Part shown: positions 35,691-44,848 of the stretch, piece by piece
How positions within the stretch are numbered: position 1 is the stretch's first letter
How the letters are laid out: each line of letters opens with the position of its first letter
From: Volucribacter amazonae
Lineage (GTDB): Bacteria > Pseudomonadota > Gammaproteobacteria > Enterobacterales > Pasteurellaceae
Assembly (NCBI RefSeq): GCF_029783845.1
Contig: NZ_LWID01000001.1
Span: 2,327,501 to 2,391,500 of the forward strand
DNA length: 64,000 bases
Direction of reading: 5' to 3'
The notes under the pieces: model-generated
What the model saw: only the letters and a program-made list of their open reading frames with translations
Database searches by the model: none
What the model was told of the DNA's origin: nothing
Made by a program: the position numbers and the translations under genes

Positions 35691-36455
35691 ATGCAAAAAC
35701 TGGATATAGATTATTTAACTAAAGCTTTAACGCCTGCTCAGGTCATCCTGCACGAAAATATAGATTCTACCAATCAATATATTCTTAACAATCTTACATT
35801 ATTATCCAAAGGTACAATTTGTTTAGCGGAGCAACAAACCGCAGGGCGTGGGCGGCGTGGGCGGCAATGGCAATCGCCATTTGGTCGCCAGATTATTATG
35901 AGTTTGTATTGGACATTACCGATTAATCGTAATATTGAAGGGGTAAGTTCTGTTATTGGGTTGGCGATTGCGGACTGTTTGCAGCAGCAAGGGGCGGATA
36001 TTCAATTAAAATGGCCGAATGATTTGTTGTATCAACAGCGTAAATTAGGTGGGATTTTGATTGAGCTTGCCAAATCAAGTGATAATTTATGGCATCTTGT
36101 TATTGGGATTGGGATTAATGTATGTTTGCCATTGCAACAACAGATCGATCAGCCTTGGGCAAATTTGAATGAAGCGTTACCACAGCTTGAGCGTAATTCG
36201 TTGATTGTTGCATTGGTGAAGCATATTGAGCGATATTTACATTATTTTGAGCATTATGGCATAACCCCTTATTTACAACAGCAGTGGTGTTCTTTTGATG
36301 CGTATTTTGTACAAGAAGTGAGAGTAATTACGGAGCAAAAGGAGATTATTGGTATTGCTGAAGGCATTGATTTGCAGGGGCGTTTACAGCTAATAACAAA
36401 GGAGCAACAACGTCTTTTGTTTAATGGGGGGGAAGTGTCTTTGCGAAAAAAATAA
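35691..36455 (+). CDS. birA: Biotin--[acetyl-CoA carboxylase] ligase, no DNA-binding domain
   Basis: Activates biotin as biotinyl-AMP and attaches it to the BCCP subunit of acetyl-CoA carboxylase. The 254 aa protein has the ligase core: DSTNQYI, the nucleotide loop AGRGRRGRQWQSP, and IQLKWPNDLLY with the catalytic lysine. It lacks the ~60-residue winged helix that makes E. coli BirA (321 aa) a repressor, and no such segment is encoded in the 100 bases upstream, so it should be a ligase only. GAAG ahead of the ATG is a plausible ribosome site. Confidence 0.92.
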   Translation: MQKLDIDYLTKALTPAQVILHENIDSTNQYILNNLTLLSKGTICLAEQQTAGRGRRGRQWQSPFGRQIIMSLYWTLPINRNIEGVSSVIGLAIADCLQQQGADIQLKWPNDLLYQQRKLGGILIELAKSSDNLWHLVIGIGINVCLPLQQQIDQPWANLNEALPQLERNSLIVALVKHIERYLHYFEHYGITPYLQQQWCSFDAYFVQEVRVITEQKEIIGIAEGIDLQGRLQLITKEQQRLLFNGGEVSLRKK

Positions 36456-36472
36456 GCCAGCAACGCTGGCTT
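36454..36472. terminator. Shared hairpin between birA and the YkvI-family gene
   Basis: AAGCCAGC and GCTGGCTT pair around AAC, overlapping the birA stop codon. It lies between two convergent genes and may terminate both, although T runs on either side are short. Confidence 0.55.
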
Positions 36473-36479
36473 AACTGGA

Positions 36480-37775
36480 TTAAGAATTTTGATATTCTTT
36501 TAGGGCTTTTTTGGCATCTTTTTTGTCAAAATCTACGCTATCGTCATTCACTAATTCTTCTGCTACTTCTTGATGGACTTGTTCAGCGAGTTCATCGTTG
36601 TCTAAATTAGAATTGTTGACACGAAAATCTAATTCTGCAGCATCTTTTTTGGTAAATTCTTCTTCTGGGTGTAACTTTAAGTTTACTAATTCACGAATAC
36701 GGTTACGACGCCAAATTTCTTTTTTGATGACCGCACGATCTTTAAACCAAGCCACCACTAAACAGATAATGAGAAATGCACCAGCATAACCAAGAATTGG
36801 ATAAACATAAGCGACCAAGGAGCGGAAACCAAGGAAACTAAAGGCAAATCCAGCTAAACAAGTGAGGATAAAATAGGGATAAAAACGCTGTGGTTTATTT
36901 GCACTAAGGCGTTTACCCAAGGCATAGAATAGTCCAATTGCGGTGTTAAAAATCATACCATAGATAATAAGTGCCATAATGATACCTAAAATTGGATTGA
37001 CATTATTGATCAAGGTAAGCATTGGCATATCCGAATCTTTGATGTTTTCCACTTCAAAAAATAGGGCTAATGTGGAGGTTACTAATAGGAAGCCAAATAA
37101 ACAGCCACCCGCTAATCCACCTATACCTGCGGTGCGTGGATCAAGTTGATTACCACCAATGACGATCATCATAGAAACAGCCAAGACTAAGGCAAGCCCT
37201 ACATAATTAATAACGGTTATCCAAGTGTTGGGTAAGGCAGGTCTAACGGTTTGGGCAATTTGATCGTAGTAACTAAAAGGTTGCTCAATTTGCATAAAAG
37301 ACACAATAGCGGAAAATACCACAGCAATAATCACAAAAGGCGTAATAGCACCTATGACACGAGAAACCTTATCCACGTCTAGTAAGCCACAAACTAACAC
37401 TAGGGCGAGCATAATAGTCGATCCAACCCAAGTAGGTAAATCCCATTGTTGGTTGAGATTTGCCCCCGCTCCTGCAAACATTACAAAGCCGATACAAAAT
37501 AAAGCGAAAACCACAATAAAATCAAAAATCTTAGAAATAATTGGGTGGGCGACACTATCAAAGACGGCGGTATGTTCATCTGCACCAAAATAGCTACCTA
37601 ATTGCACAATGGCAAAAATAGCAACGCTCATAATGATAGCGGTAATTAATGCAGCCCAAATACCCGCTGAACCAAAGGCAATAAAATATTGTAATACTTC
37701 CTGTCCAGAGGCAAAGCCTGCTCCAACGATTAAACCAACAATTGCTAGTGCAATGCTGATAGATTGTTTAAACAT
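36480..37775 (-). CDS. YkvI-family membrane carrier
   Basis: 431 aa with about ten helices in the first ~345 residues, opening SIALAIVGLIVGAGFASGQEVLQYF, which is diagnostic of the YkvI group related to amino-acid/cation symporters of the LeuT-like fold. The last ~85 residues are hydrophilic and acidic (RNRIRELVNLKL, then many D/E), unusual for a carrier and predicted cytoplasmic. I use the ATG at 37775 (MFKQSIS), with GGAG 11 bases upstream, rather than an upstream in-frame codon. The substrate is unknown. Confidence 0.8.
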   Translation of the reverse strand: MFKQSISIALAIVGLIVGAGFASGQEVLQYFIAFGSAGIWAALITAIIMSVAIFAIVQLGSYFGADEHTAVFDSVAHPIISKIFDFIVVFALFCIGFVMFAGAGANLNQQWDLPTWVGSTIMLALVLVCGLLDVDKVSRVIGAITPFVIIAVVFSAIVSFMQIEQPFSYYDQIAQTVRPALPNTWITVINYVGLALVLAVSMMIVIGGNQLDPRTAGIGGLAGGCLFGFLLVTSTLALFFEVENIKDSDMPMLTLINNVNPILGIIMALIIYGMIFNTAIGLFYALGKRLSANKPQRFYPYFILTCLAGFAFSFLGFRSLVAYVYPILGYAGAFLIICLVVAWFKDRAVIKKEIWRRNRIRELVNLKLHPEEEFTKKDAAELDFRVNNSNLDNDELAEQVHQEVAEELVNDDSVDFDKKDAKKALKEYQNS

Positions 37776-37925
37776 AATCAAAAAATCTCCGTTCCAAAAT
37801 AAATAAGCTAAATCATCATTATTTTTAGCATAAAATATCAAACTTACCCATAAAGAGTAGTGGAATATACTAGATTAATTTTGACTGTATTGCAAGTTAT
37901 TGATAAATTTAATGAATTTTTCCTT

Positions 37926-39260
37926 TTATTTTTCTTTATGTAACGCCGTAATTTGGCTGAAAAAATAGCCGTCAGCAAGTTGGGTCTTAACTTGTTGATT
38001 TTGCGAAAGTTGTTCAATGCTTGTCAGAGGAATATTGTTCATATTTTGGGTAACGGAATAGCCACGGTTTAATACTTTTAATGGACTAAGATGATCAAGT
38101 TGCCCTGTTAACTTAGTAAAATGATATTGTTGCTGTTGACAATATTTTTTTATGGCAAATTGTAAGCGTATATGCAGTTGATTGAGGGTTTGTTGCTGGC
38201 GTTTTAGTTGGTAAGGCAACGGATTTTGTTGCAAACGAGTATAAAGTGCGGTCAGTTTTTGCGATTTTTTTTCATATTGCTGTTGCAAGGCAAATTGAAG
38301 ACGATGTTGTAATTGTTGGATTTGTTTATGTTGTTGATGTAATTGGGTTAAAGGGTGTTGAGCTTGTAAGCGTAATAATGCTTGTTTAAGTTGTTGATTT
38401 TTATATTGAAAAAGGCGATCTATTGCCATTTCTAAGCGTTGTTGTTTATAGAGGAGTTGTTGTTGTAATTCTTTTTGATCACGACTCACTAATTCTGCCG
38501 CCGCAGAGGGGGTGGCAGCTCGTACGTCGGCAACAAAATCAGCGATAGTAATATCTGTTTCGTGTCCTACGGCACTGATAATGGGAATAACGGAGCGAAA
38601 AATAGCACGAGCAACATTTTCTTGGTTAAAGCAGTTCAAATCTTCCAACGAACCGCCACCTCGTCCGACAATTAACACGTCCACTTCTTGACGTTGGTTG
38701 GCTAATTCGATCATTTGGACTATTTCTGCACTGGCTTCATCGCCCTGCACTGCGGTGGGGTAAATGACAACCGCGAGCGTGGGATCTCGGCGTGCAAGAA
38801 TATGTAAAATATCTTGTAAAGCCGCCCCTGTAAGCGAGGTAATAATCCCTACTTTACGGCTAAAGTGCGGTAAGTTTTTCTTGAGATTTTGGGCAAACAA
38901 TCCTTCGCTAGCTAATTTCATTTTAAGGGCATCAAATTGCTGTTGTAATAGCCCATCGCCTGCGGGTTGCATACTCTCAATAATCAGTTGGTAATCGCCA
39001 CGAGGTTCGTATAAACTGACATTTGCTCGTACTAAAACCTGCATACCATTTTGGGGGCGAAAGCTCACTCTGGCGTTTTTCATTCTAAACATAGCGCATC
39101 TTACCTGTGCATTTTCATCTTTTAGGGTTAAATACCAATGTCCAGAAACAGGTTGACTAAAGTTTGAAATTTCCCCTGTCAACCAAATGAAGCCTAGTTG
39201 TTCAAGTAATAAACGTGCCGCTTGGTTAAGCTGACTAACCGAATAGATGCTATTATTCAT
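37926..39260 (-). CDS. xseA: Exodeoxyribonuclease VII large subunit
   Basis: Catalytic subunit of ExoVII, which degrades single-stranded DNA from both ends. The 444 aa protein has an N-terminal OB fold (GEISNFSQPVSGHWYLTLKD), the catalytic domain with IPIISAVGHETDITIADFVADVRAATPSAAAEL and GRGGGSLEDL, and a long glutamine-rich coiled coil (~280-400) that binds the small subunits. Two uptake-signal cores lie inside. It overlaps the roxA stop by eight bases, so the genes are coupled. The small subunit xseB is not in the window. Confidence 0.95.
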   Translation of the reverse strand: MNNSIYSVSQLNQAARLLLEQLGFIWLTGEISNFSQPVSGHWYLTLKDENAQVRCAMFRMKNARVSFRPQNGMQVLVRANVSLYEPRGDYQLIIESMQPAGDGLLQQQFDALKMKLASEGLFAQNLKKNLPHFSRKVGIITSLTGAALQDILHILARRDPTLAVVIYPTAVQGDEASAEIVQMIELANQRQEVDVLIVGRGGGSLEDLNCFNQENVARAIFRSVIPIISAVGHETDITIADFVADVRAATPSAAAELVSRDQKELQQQLLYKQQRLEMAIDRLFQYKNQQLKQALLRLQAQHPLTQLHQQHKQIQQLQHRLQFALQQQYEKKSQKLTALYTRLQQNPLPYQLKRQQQTLNQLHIRLQFAIKKYCQQQQYHFTKLTGQLDHLSPLKVLNRGYSVTQNMNNIPLTSIEQLSQNQQVKTQLADGYFFSQITALHKEK

Positions 39261-40449
39261 TTAATAATACCCAACCATCATCTAACCAATTACAAATGCT
39301 ATCCAATAATAATGCCAAGGCATTTTCTTTTTCATTTACCTGCGATAATAAATCCTGAATATCCTGCCAATAAATAAGCTCGCCATCGGCTAATCGTTGT
39401 AATAGTTGACTTTCTAAAGGATTAAGCTCATCAATCCATTCGCCATTGGCATAAATTCTTAGCGGTTGCTGAGTATAAATTAATTTGCAATTGTTATCTT
39501 GACTAAGCCAACCTTGTTGTTGCAAGACGTCCATAATCTCTTCTGGCATACTCACTTCCTCACTCACTAACAGTTCATAACGGCGTGAAGAAACGGTGGT
39601 GGCTAAAGCGTGCTGAAAAAGTTGATCAAATTGTGGCGAGTTGCTGAGGGTAGCCAATAATAATTGTTTAATTTGTTGTATATCCTGTGGGGCTAATTCG
39701 CCAGTGGTTTGAGGTTGTGGGCTTAGACGTACAGGCAAATGAAAATCCGTTAAGTTAAACTCAGAGTTAGCTTGACAAAGATATTGGCTAATATTTTCCA
39801 TTAAATCAGCCATATTAGGATAACGCAAGCCAAAGGAAAAGGTTAAACAATCATCTTGAGCCACGCCATAATGTGCCATACGCGAAGGCACATAAAGCAC
39901 ATCACCGGGAGCCATCACTTCATCAAGCACTAATTCGCCCATATCATCAAAAATACGAATAGGTTGATTTGGCTTAAATTCAGTACTGGGATCACACCAT
40001 TTACCTAATTGCCAACGGCGATGACCGTAGCCTTGTACCAAAAAAACGTCATATTCATCATAATGTTTTCCCACTGAACCGCCTTTCGGCGCATAGGACA
40101 CCATAATATCATCACGTTGCCATTGTGGAATAAAGCTGAATTTTTGCCATAAATCGCCTAATTCCGTTGACCATTGCTCCATATTTTGTACTAACACTGA
40201 CCATTTTTCTGCCAGTTGACTAAAATCTTGAGCGGTAAGTGGGCTGGCTTTAAAACTCCAATGATCCCCTTGATGCAGTTGTAATAAACGAGCCGTTACT
40301 TCTTGTTGTTGAGCTAATTCAATAATATCCTGAGGCTCAAATAAGCCCACAATTTCAGGTAAACCTTGGCGAATAATTAACGGTTTTTTTTGCCAATATT
40401 CAGATAAGAAGCGTTCTGCGGTGATTTCTTTGGGTAAACAATGTTGCAT
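39253..40449 (-). CDS. roxA: Ribosomal protein uL16 arginine hydroxylase (YcfD)
   Basis: 2-oxoglutarate/Fe(II) oxygenase that hydroxylates an arginine of ribosomal protein L16 in E. coli. The 398 aa protein has the JmjC-type iron ligands: HYDEYDVF with HxD, and PSRMAHYGV for the distal histidine. The family opening (AERFLSEYWQKKPLIIRQG) and C-terminal winged-helix domain (~270-398, LLQRLADGELIYWQD) are present. It precedes xseA with an eight-base overlap; that pairing may be local. Confidence 0.9.
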   Translation of the reverse strand: MQHCLPKEITAERFLSEYWQKKPLIIRQGLPEIVGLFEPQDIIELAQQQEVTARLLQLHQGDHWSFKASPLTAQDFSQLAEKWSVLVQNMEQWSTELGDLWQKFSFIPQWQRDDIMVSYAPKGGSVGKHYDEYDVFLVQGYGHRRWQLGKWCDPSTEFKPNQPIRIFDDMGELVLDEVMAPGDVLYVPSRMAHYGVAQDDCLTFSFGLRYPNMADLMENISQYLCQANSEFNLTDFHLPVRLSPQPQTTGELAPQDIQQIKQLLLATLSNSPQFDQLFQHALATTVSSRRYELLVSEEVSMPEEIMDVLQQQGWLSQDNNCKLIYTQQPLRIYANGEWIDELNPLESQLLQRLADGELIYWQDIQDLLSQVNEKENALALLLDSICNWLDDGWVLLNE

Positions 40450-40469
40450 AGTTTGTTCCTTATTTTTGC

Positions 40470-40811
40470 TTAATGGGCTGGCGACTGATTTTTCTGTGCT
40501 TTTTCGTTTTGGCGTTTTAATTTCTCGGCTTCTTTTTGCTGTTCCGCCCGTTTACGCCGAATTTCTTTAGGATCAGCTAATAAAGGGCGATAGATCTCAA
40601 TACGATCCCCCGGATTGACCACATCGGTTAATTTAGCAGGACGACTGAAAATACCGATTTTATTTTGGCGTAAATCAATTTCCGTATATTGTTGTAAAAT
40701 CCCTGATTGTAAAATAGCACTTTGAATTGTGCTACCCCTATCCACTTGCAAGGTTTTTAAATAATAATGATCAGGTAAAGCATAAGCCAATTCAATCTGA
40801 ATTTTAGACAT
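40470..40811 (-). CDS. rnfH: RnfH-family ubiquitin-like fold protein
   Basis: 113 aa. Beta-grasp protein of the RnfH (UPF0125) family: IQIELAYALPDHYYLKTLQVDRGSTI, IDLRQNKIGIFSR and the end block DRIEIYRPLLADPKEIRRKRAEQ. The exact role is unclear. I use the ATG at 40811; a second ATG lies three bases upstream. It overlaps the ratA stop, so the two are translated together; the pair has been called ratA-ratB in E. coli. Confidence 0.88.
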   Translation of the reverse strand: MSKIQIELAYALPDHYYLKTLQVDRGSTIQSAILQSGILQQYTEIDLRQNKIGIFSRPAKLTDVVNPGDRIEIYRPLLADPKEIRRKRAEQQKEAEKLKRQNEKAQKNQSPAH

Positions 40812-41238
40812 CATAAACCTCTTTGGCACGTTGTTTAAAGGCATTCACCATACGTTGCGTAAGTTCGGTAAAAATTTTGCCAAAAGCAAAGGAAATCAGC
40901 GGATTAGCAAATTCAAAATTGAGATTTAAGCGAATTTGACAACTTTGCTCATCAATTTCATCAAAACACCATTCGCCCTGCAAATGTTTAAAAGGGCCTT
41001 CAACCAGTTGCATTTGAATTGTACGATAAGGCGTTAAAAGGTTACGCGTGGAAAAGCTGTGTTGTATGCCCGCTTTGCTAATGGTTAATTCGCCGATAAG
41101 TTCATTTTCTTGTTGTAAAATAGAACGAGTGGCAATACAGCCCGGCACAAATTCGGGATAGCGAGCATAATCATTAACCAGTTGATACATTTGCTGACAG
41201 CTATAAGGTACTAAGGCAGAAGTGGTAATTTGTGGCAT
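40804..41238 (-). CDS. ratA: RatA/Coq10-family START-domain protein
   Basis: 144 aa START/polyketide-cyclase-like protein beginning MPQITTSALVPYSCQQMYQLVNDYARYPEFVPGC, the typical family opening, and ending in the long C-terminal helix (TELTQRMVNAFKQRAKEVY). Homologues are the ubiquinone-binding Coq10 proteins; in E. coli RatA/PasT was reported to block 70S assembly and to aid persistence, with the physiological role disputed. I choose the ATG at 41238 because homologues start there. In E. coli smpB is the divergent neighbour; here it is an EamA-type gene. Confidence 0.88.
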   Translation of the reverse strand: MPQITTSALVPYSCQQMYQLVNDYARYPEFVPGCIATRSILQQENELIGELTISKAGIQHSFSTRNLLTPYRTIQMQLVEGPFKHLQGEWCFDEIDEQSCQIRLNLNFEFANPLISFAFGKIFTELTQRMVNAFKQRAKEVYDV

Positions 41239-41306
41239 TTTCTCGTTATCTAATTTCATGTTTTCGGTTATTATATGCAAAACTTAACCAGAAATTAAGG
41301 AAAAAT

Positions 41307-41735
41307 ATGTTTCAATCAGTAAGTTGGTTATGGTTTGCCTTAGGTTCAGCATTTTTTGCCGGTTTAACGGCTATTTTGGGTAAACTTGGGGTAGAGGGGT
41401 TAAATAGCAATTTAGCCACATTTATTCGCACTATTGTGGTGTTGCTTGTCGCAGGGTTAATTATCACATTACGCAATGAATGGCGATTACCTCAGCATAT
41501 TGTGGCTAAACCCTTGACCTTTTTGATTTTATCAGGTGTTGCCACAGGGTTATCTTGGCTATTATATTATCGTGCGTTACAACTCGCCCCCGCCTCTTGG
41601 GTTGCCCCCATTGATAAATTAAGTGTGGTAATTGCCATTATTCTCGGCATTGTGATTTTAGGTGAACCTCTTAGCTGGCAATTAATCATTGGGGCAAGTT
41701 TGATTGTGGCAGGCGTTTTAGTGTTAGCTTGGTAA
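41307..41735 (+). CDS. Small EamA-family membrane protein
   Basis: 142 aa with five predicted helices, equal to one EamA repeat: FFAGLTAILGKLGVEGLNSNLATFIRT at the start and SVVIAIILGIVILGEPLSWQ near the end. Full-length EamA carriers have two repeats, so this one probably dimerises. I use the ATG at 41307, preceded by AAGG; the longer reading frame upstream overlaps ratA on the other strand. The substrate is unknown. Confidence 0.8.
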   Translation: MFQSVSWLWFALGSAFFAGLTAILGKLGVEGLNSNLATFIRTIVVLLVAGLIITLRNEWRLPQHIVAKPLTFLILSGVATGLSWLLYYRALQLAPASWVAPIDKLSVVIAIILGIVILGEPLSWQLIIGASLIVAGVLVLAW

Positions 41736-41806
41736 TGATTGAGCCATTTCCCCTTTTCCGCTACAATAGCCGTTTATTTTTACGGTAACTGCTAACAAGA
41801 TAAAAT

Positions 41807-42397
41807 ATGGCTGATATTAAATTAATTGTGGGATTGGGAAATCCCGGCGAAAAATATGCCGAAACAAGACATAATGCGGGTGAGTGGCTAATTGAACAGT
41901 TAGCCGAGCATTTTGCTTTTCAATTAAAAATGGAGGCAAAATTTTTTGGCAAAACTGCCCGCACTTTATTAAATGGCGAAGAGGTTCGCTTTTTAATTCC
42001 CACCACCTTTATGAATTTAAGTGGCAAAGCCGTTGCTGCTCTGGCGAATTTCTATCGTATTCAGCCTGAGCAAATTTTAATTGCTCATGATGAATTAGAT
42101 TTACCGGCAGGCGTGGCAAAAATAAAACAAGGTGGGGGACATGGTGGACATAATGGCTTGCGTGATAGCATTGCACAATTAGCCAATAATAAAAATTTTT
42201 ACCGTTTGCGTATTGGGATTGGACACCCGGGCAGCAAGGAATTGGTTGCGCCTTATGTGCTAAGTAAGCCCTCGCCAAATGATCGAGCTTTAATTGAGCA
42301 AGCCTTACAGCAAGCAGTTAAGTCTATTGATTTATTGTTTAAGCAAGGCATTGTAAAAGCCACTAATCAATTAAATGCGTTTAAAGCAAATTTATAG
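41807..42397 (+). CDS. pth: Peptidyl-tRNA hydrolase
   Basis: Frees tRNA from prematurely released peptidyl-tRNA. The 196 aa protein has the opening VGLGNPGEKYAETRHNAGEWL with the active-site Asn and His, IAHDELDLPAG with the catalytic Asp, and the GGGHGGHNGLRDS loop. The stop codon TAG is part of the left end of a MITE-like repeat (TATAG), so the last codons may have been altered by that insertion. ychF follows, as in many bacteria. Confidence 0.95.
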   Translation: MADIKLIVGLGNPGEKYAETRHNAGEWLIEQLAEHFAFQLKMEAKFFGKTARTLLNGEEVRFLIPTTFMNLSGKAVAALANFYRIQPEQILIAHDELDLPAGVAKIKQGGGHGGHNGLRDSIAQLANNKNFYRLRIGIGHPGSKELVAPYVLSKPSPNDRALIEQALQQAVKSIDLLFKQGIVKATNQLNAFKANL

Positions 42398-42464
42398 TCA
42401 TTCCACTTAAAATAATACAGTGTTGGCACGCCGTCTTGTCTTATTTTAAATTGAAACGATTATA
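42393..42464 (+). repeat. MITE-like repeat, internally deleted copy
   Basis: 72 bp: TATAGTCATTCCACTTAAAA at the left and TTTAAATTGAAACGATTATA at the right, with the interior reduced to GTGTTGGCACGCC and TCTTGTC. Its left end supplies the pth stop codon. Confidence 0.8.
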
Positions 42465-42512
42465 ATTAAATCAGCCCTAGGCTGAACGAGTTTATTAACG
42501 AAAGGAAACATT

Positions 42513-43604
42513 ATGGGATTTAAATGTGGTATTGTTGGGTTACCCAATGTTGGGAAATCCACACTTTTTAATGCGTTAACCAAAGCTGGCATTGAGGCGG
42601 CAAATTATCCGTTTTGTACGATTGAGCCAAATACTGGGGTCGTACCGATGCCTGATCCTCGCTTACAAGCCTTAGCAGATATTGTAAAGCCTGAGCGGGT
42701 ATTACCTACTACCATGGAGTTTGTGGACATTGCTGGATTAGTGGCTGGAGCAAGTAAAGGCGAAGGGCTTGGTAATAAATTTCTTGCGAATATTCGTGAA
42801 ACAGATGCCATTGGACATGTGGTTCGTTGTTTTGAAAATGACGATATTGTTCATGTGGCAGGGAAAATTGATCCCGCTGAAGATATTGACACCATTAACA
42901 CCGAATTGGCTTTAGCGGATTTAGATAGCTGTGAAAAAGCCATTCAACGTTTAACCAAACGAGCGAAAGGTGGTGATAAAGAGGCAAAATTTGAATTAGC
43001 AGTAATGGAAAAAATCTTGCCTGTGTTGGAAAATGCTGGAATGATCCGTGCTATTGGTTTAGATAAAGAGGAATTACAGGCGATCAAAGGCTACAATTTC
43101 TTGACGTTAAAGCCAACCATGTATATTGCTAATGTGAATGAAGATGGTTTTGAAAATAATCCTTATCTTGATCGTGTGCGAGAAATTGCTGAAAAAGAGG
43201 GAGCGGTTGTTGTGCCTGTATGTGCGGCGATTGAGGCAGAAATTGCTGAATTAGAAGAGGAAGAAAAAACCGATTTTTTACAAGAATTAGGTTTAGATGA
43301 ACCCGGTTTAAATCGTGTTATCCGAGCGGGTTATAAATTATTGAATTTACAAACTTATTTTACTGCTGGCGTTAAAGAAGTGCGAGCTTGGACAGTCTCT
43401 ATTGGGGCAACAGCTCCAAAAGCTGCCTCGGTTATCCATACCGACTTTGAAAAAGGTTTTATTCGTGCCGAAGTAATTGCCTATCAAGATTTTATCCAAT
43501 ATCAAGGCGAAAATGGGGCGAAAGAAGCAGGAAAATGGCGTTTAGAAGGAAAAGATTACATTGTACAAGATGGTGATGTAATGCATTTCCGTTTTAATGT
43601 GTAG
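42513..43604 (+). CDS. ychF: Redox-responsive Obg-like ATPase YchF
   Basis: P-loop NTPase of the Obg family that prefers ATP and associates with ribosomes. The 363 aa protein has G1 GLPNVGKSTLFNAL, switch II DIAGLVAGASKGEGLGNKFLANIRE, and a C-terminal TGS domain (LQTYFTAGVKEVRAWTV, ending DYIVQDGDVMHFRFNV). The length is the family norm. A ribosome site (AAAGGA) lies before the ATG. A hairpin terminator follows. Confidence 0.96.
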   Translation: MGFKCGIVGLPNVGKSTLFNALTKAGIEAANYPFCTIEPNTGVVPMPDPRLQALADIVKPERVLPTTMEFVDIAGLVAGASKGEGLGNKFLANIRETDAIGHVVRCFENDDIVHVAGKIDPAEDIDTINTELALADLDSCEKAIQRLTKRAKGGDKEAKFELAVMEKILPVLENAGMIRAIGLDKEELQAIKGYNFLTLKPTMYIANVNEDGFENNPYLDRVREIAEKEGAVVVPVCAAIEAEIAELEEEEKTDFLQELGLDEPGLNRVIRAGYKLLNLQTYFTAGVKEVRAWTVSIGATAPKAASVIHTDFEKGFIRAEVIAYQDFIQYQGENGAKEAGKWRLEGKDYIVQDGDVMHFRFNV

Positions 43605-43628
43605 AATAAAGTATTAACTTAACTTCTA

Positions 43629-43662
43629 AAAATTAGCCAATTTTTTGAATTGGCTAATTTCT
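43629..43662 (+). terminator. ychF terminator
   Basis: AATTAGCCAATT and AATTGGCTAATT form a 12-base hairpin with a 5-base loop, followed by TCTCTTT, about 25 bases after the ychF stop. Confidence 0.65.
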
Positions 43663-43779
43663 CTTTAAAGTGCGGTTGTTTCTAGCAAAATTTTTAGGTT
43701 ATATCGTTTTAATTTGATATAAACAAGAAATAGTACAACAAAGAGTGTTATGCTGTACTATTTTAAAGTGGGACGAATT

Positions 43780-44772
43780 TTAACGTTTTACCCAATAAGC
43801 CTTAACCTTGCTATTCTCGGCATGAAGTTGTCGTGTTTCTCGCAAATATTTACGTAGTGCTTTGGCGGTTTTTTGTTCCGTTGCTCCCCAAACTTTGTCA
43901 ATACGAGGCTGCTGTTGCAGAATATCAATTAATTTTTCTGTTAAATTCTGTTGATCAAGATAATAGACTTGGCTATTTGTTGGGAGATAATCCTTTAAAT
44001 ACGCTTGTTCTGAATTTTGGTGAGCGATACTAATAACAATAGGTGCAAGGGGATTTTTCCAATCTTCCAATAATTTGGCTAATGTTGGGAAAGCGGTTTC
44101 ATCGCCGAATAATACGGCTTGCCCAGTGTTCAAATGGGCTGTTTTTTCATAATGTAGAGAACTGGCGTGTAAAATATCGCCAACTTGTAAGGATTTAGCC
44201 CAGTTTGAACCAAGGCTATCATTATGTAGGTAAATATCCACCACCGCTAATTCAAGGGTTTGATGATCAATGTACTGCTTTTCATATTTGCGTAAGCTGT
44301 AATAACGTTTGGCTTGCCCTGCTAATTGTTGTTCGCTAGGACGTTGAGGAAAGCGCGCTAGGGTAAAGACCCAAGCTAAGCCAGCTTCTGCTTGCACTAA
44401 TGGTTGCAAGGGGATAAGCCAAAGGCGTAAAAAGTTAGCACTGATTGCTTGGCTTTGTTGTACTTGGAAATAATAATGGGAGTTTGTAATAGGCTTTTCA
44501 CATTGTTGTATCGCTGTTATGGCGAGCTGTCTAACGTTGAATTCTATTTCTCCCTCCGTTAAAAAGGGAACAAAATGGCTTTGCTTTTGCCCCTCGAGAG
44601 TAATCTCTAATTGCATACCTTGTTCAAAGAGATCGGCAAAATGGGCGTGTTCAACCTTAGGATCAATAAATACCTGAGCAATAGCAAGCAATTCTTGATG
44701 ATGATCATCATTCACATGCTCAATAATATCTAATTTACGATTTATATCGTTAATGGCAGTTTTTTCTGTCAT
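43780..44772 (-). CDS. SIP-type siderophore-interacting reductase with N-terminal DUF2470-like segment
   Basis: 330 aa. The C-terminal two thirds match siderophore-interacting flavin reductases that strip iron from ferric siderophores: PSEQQLAGQAKRYYSLRKYEKQ (shared FAD-site region), GQAVLFGDETAFPTLAKLL and the closing VWGATEQKTAKALRKYLRE with KAYWVKR. The first ~90 residues contain IIEHVNDDHHQELLAIAQVF, similar to DUF2470 segments in HutZ/HugZ-type heme proteins. That combination is uncommon to my knowledge. A candidate Fur site lies 77 bases upstream. The native substrate is inferred, not shown. Confidence 0.75.
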   Translation of the reverse strand: MTEKTAINDINRKLDIIEHVNDDHHQELLAIAQVFIDPKVEHAHFADLFEQGMQLEITLEGQKQSHFVPFLTEGEIEFNVRQLAITAIQQCEKPITNSHYYFQVQQSQAISANFLRLWLIPLQPLVQAEAGLAWVFTLARFPQRPSEQQLAGQAKRYYSLRKYEKQYIDHQTLELAVVDIYLHNDSLGSNWAKSLQVGDILHASSLHYEKTAHLNTGQAVLFGDETAFPTLAKLLEDWKNPLAPIVISIAHQNSEQAYLKDYLPTNSQVYYLDQQNLTEKLIDILQQQPRIDKVWGATEQKTAKALRKYLRETRQLHAENSKVKAYWVKR

Positions 44773-44848
44773 TGGTTATCCTTAACATTGATTATATAGT
44801 TGTTCTATTTATGGGAGCTATGTTAAAGGTTAATGTTTAGAAAGTAAA

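Noticed and set aside
40470..41238. ratA-rnfH as a toxin-antitoxin pair
   Set aside because: The names suggest it, but RatA is a Coq10/START-type protein and RnfH is not known to neutralise it; I treat them as housekeeping genes.
41232..41306. N-terminal extension of the EamA-type protein
   Set aside because: The extra residues overlap ratA on the other strand, and a better start with AAGG lies at 41307.
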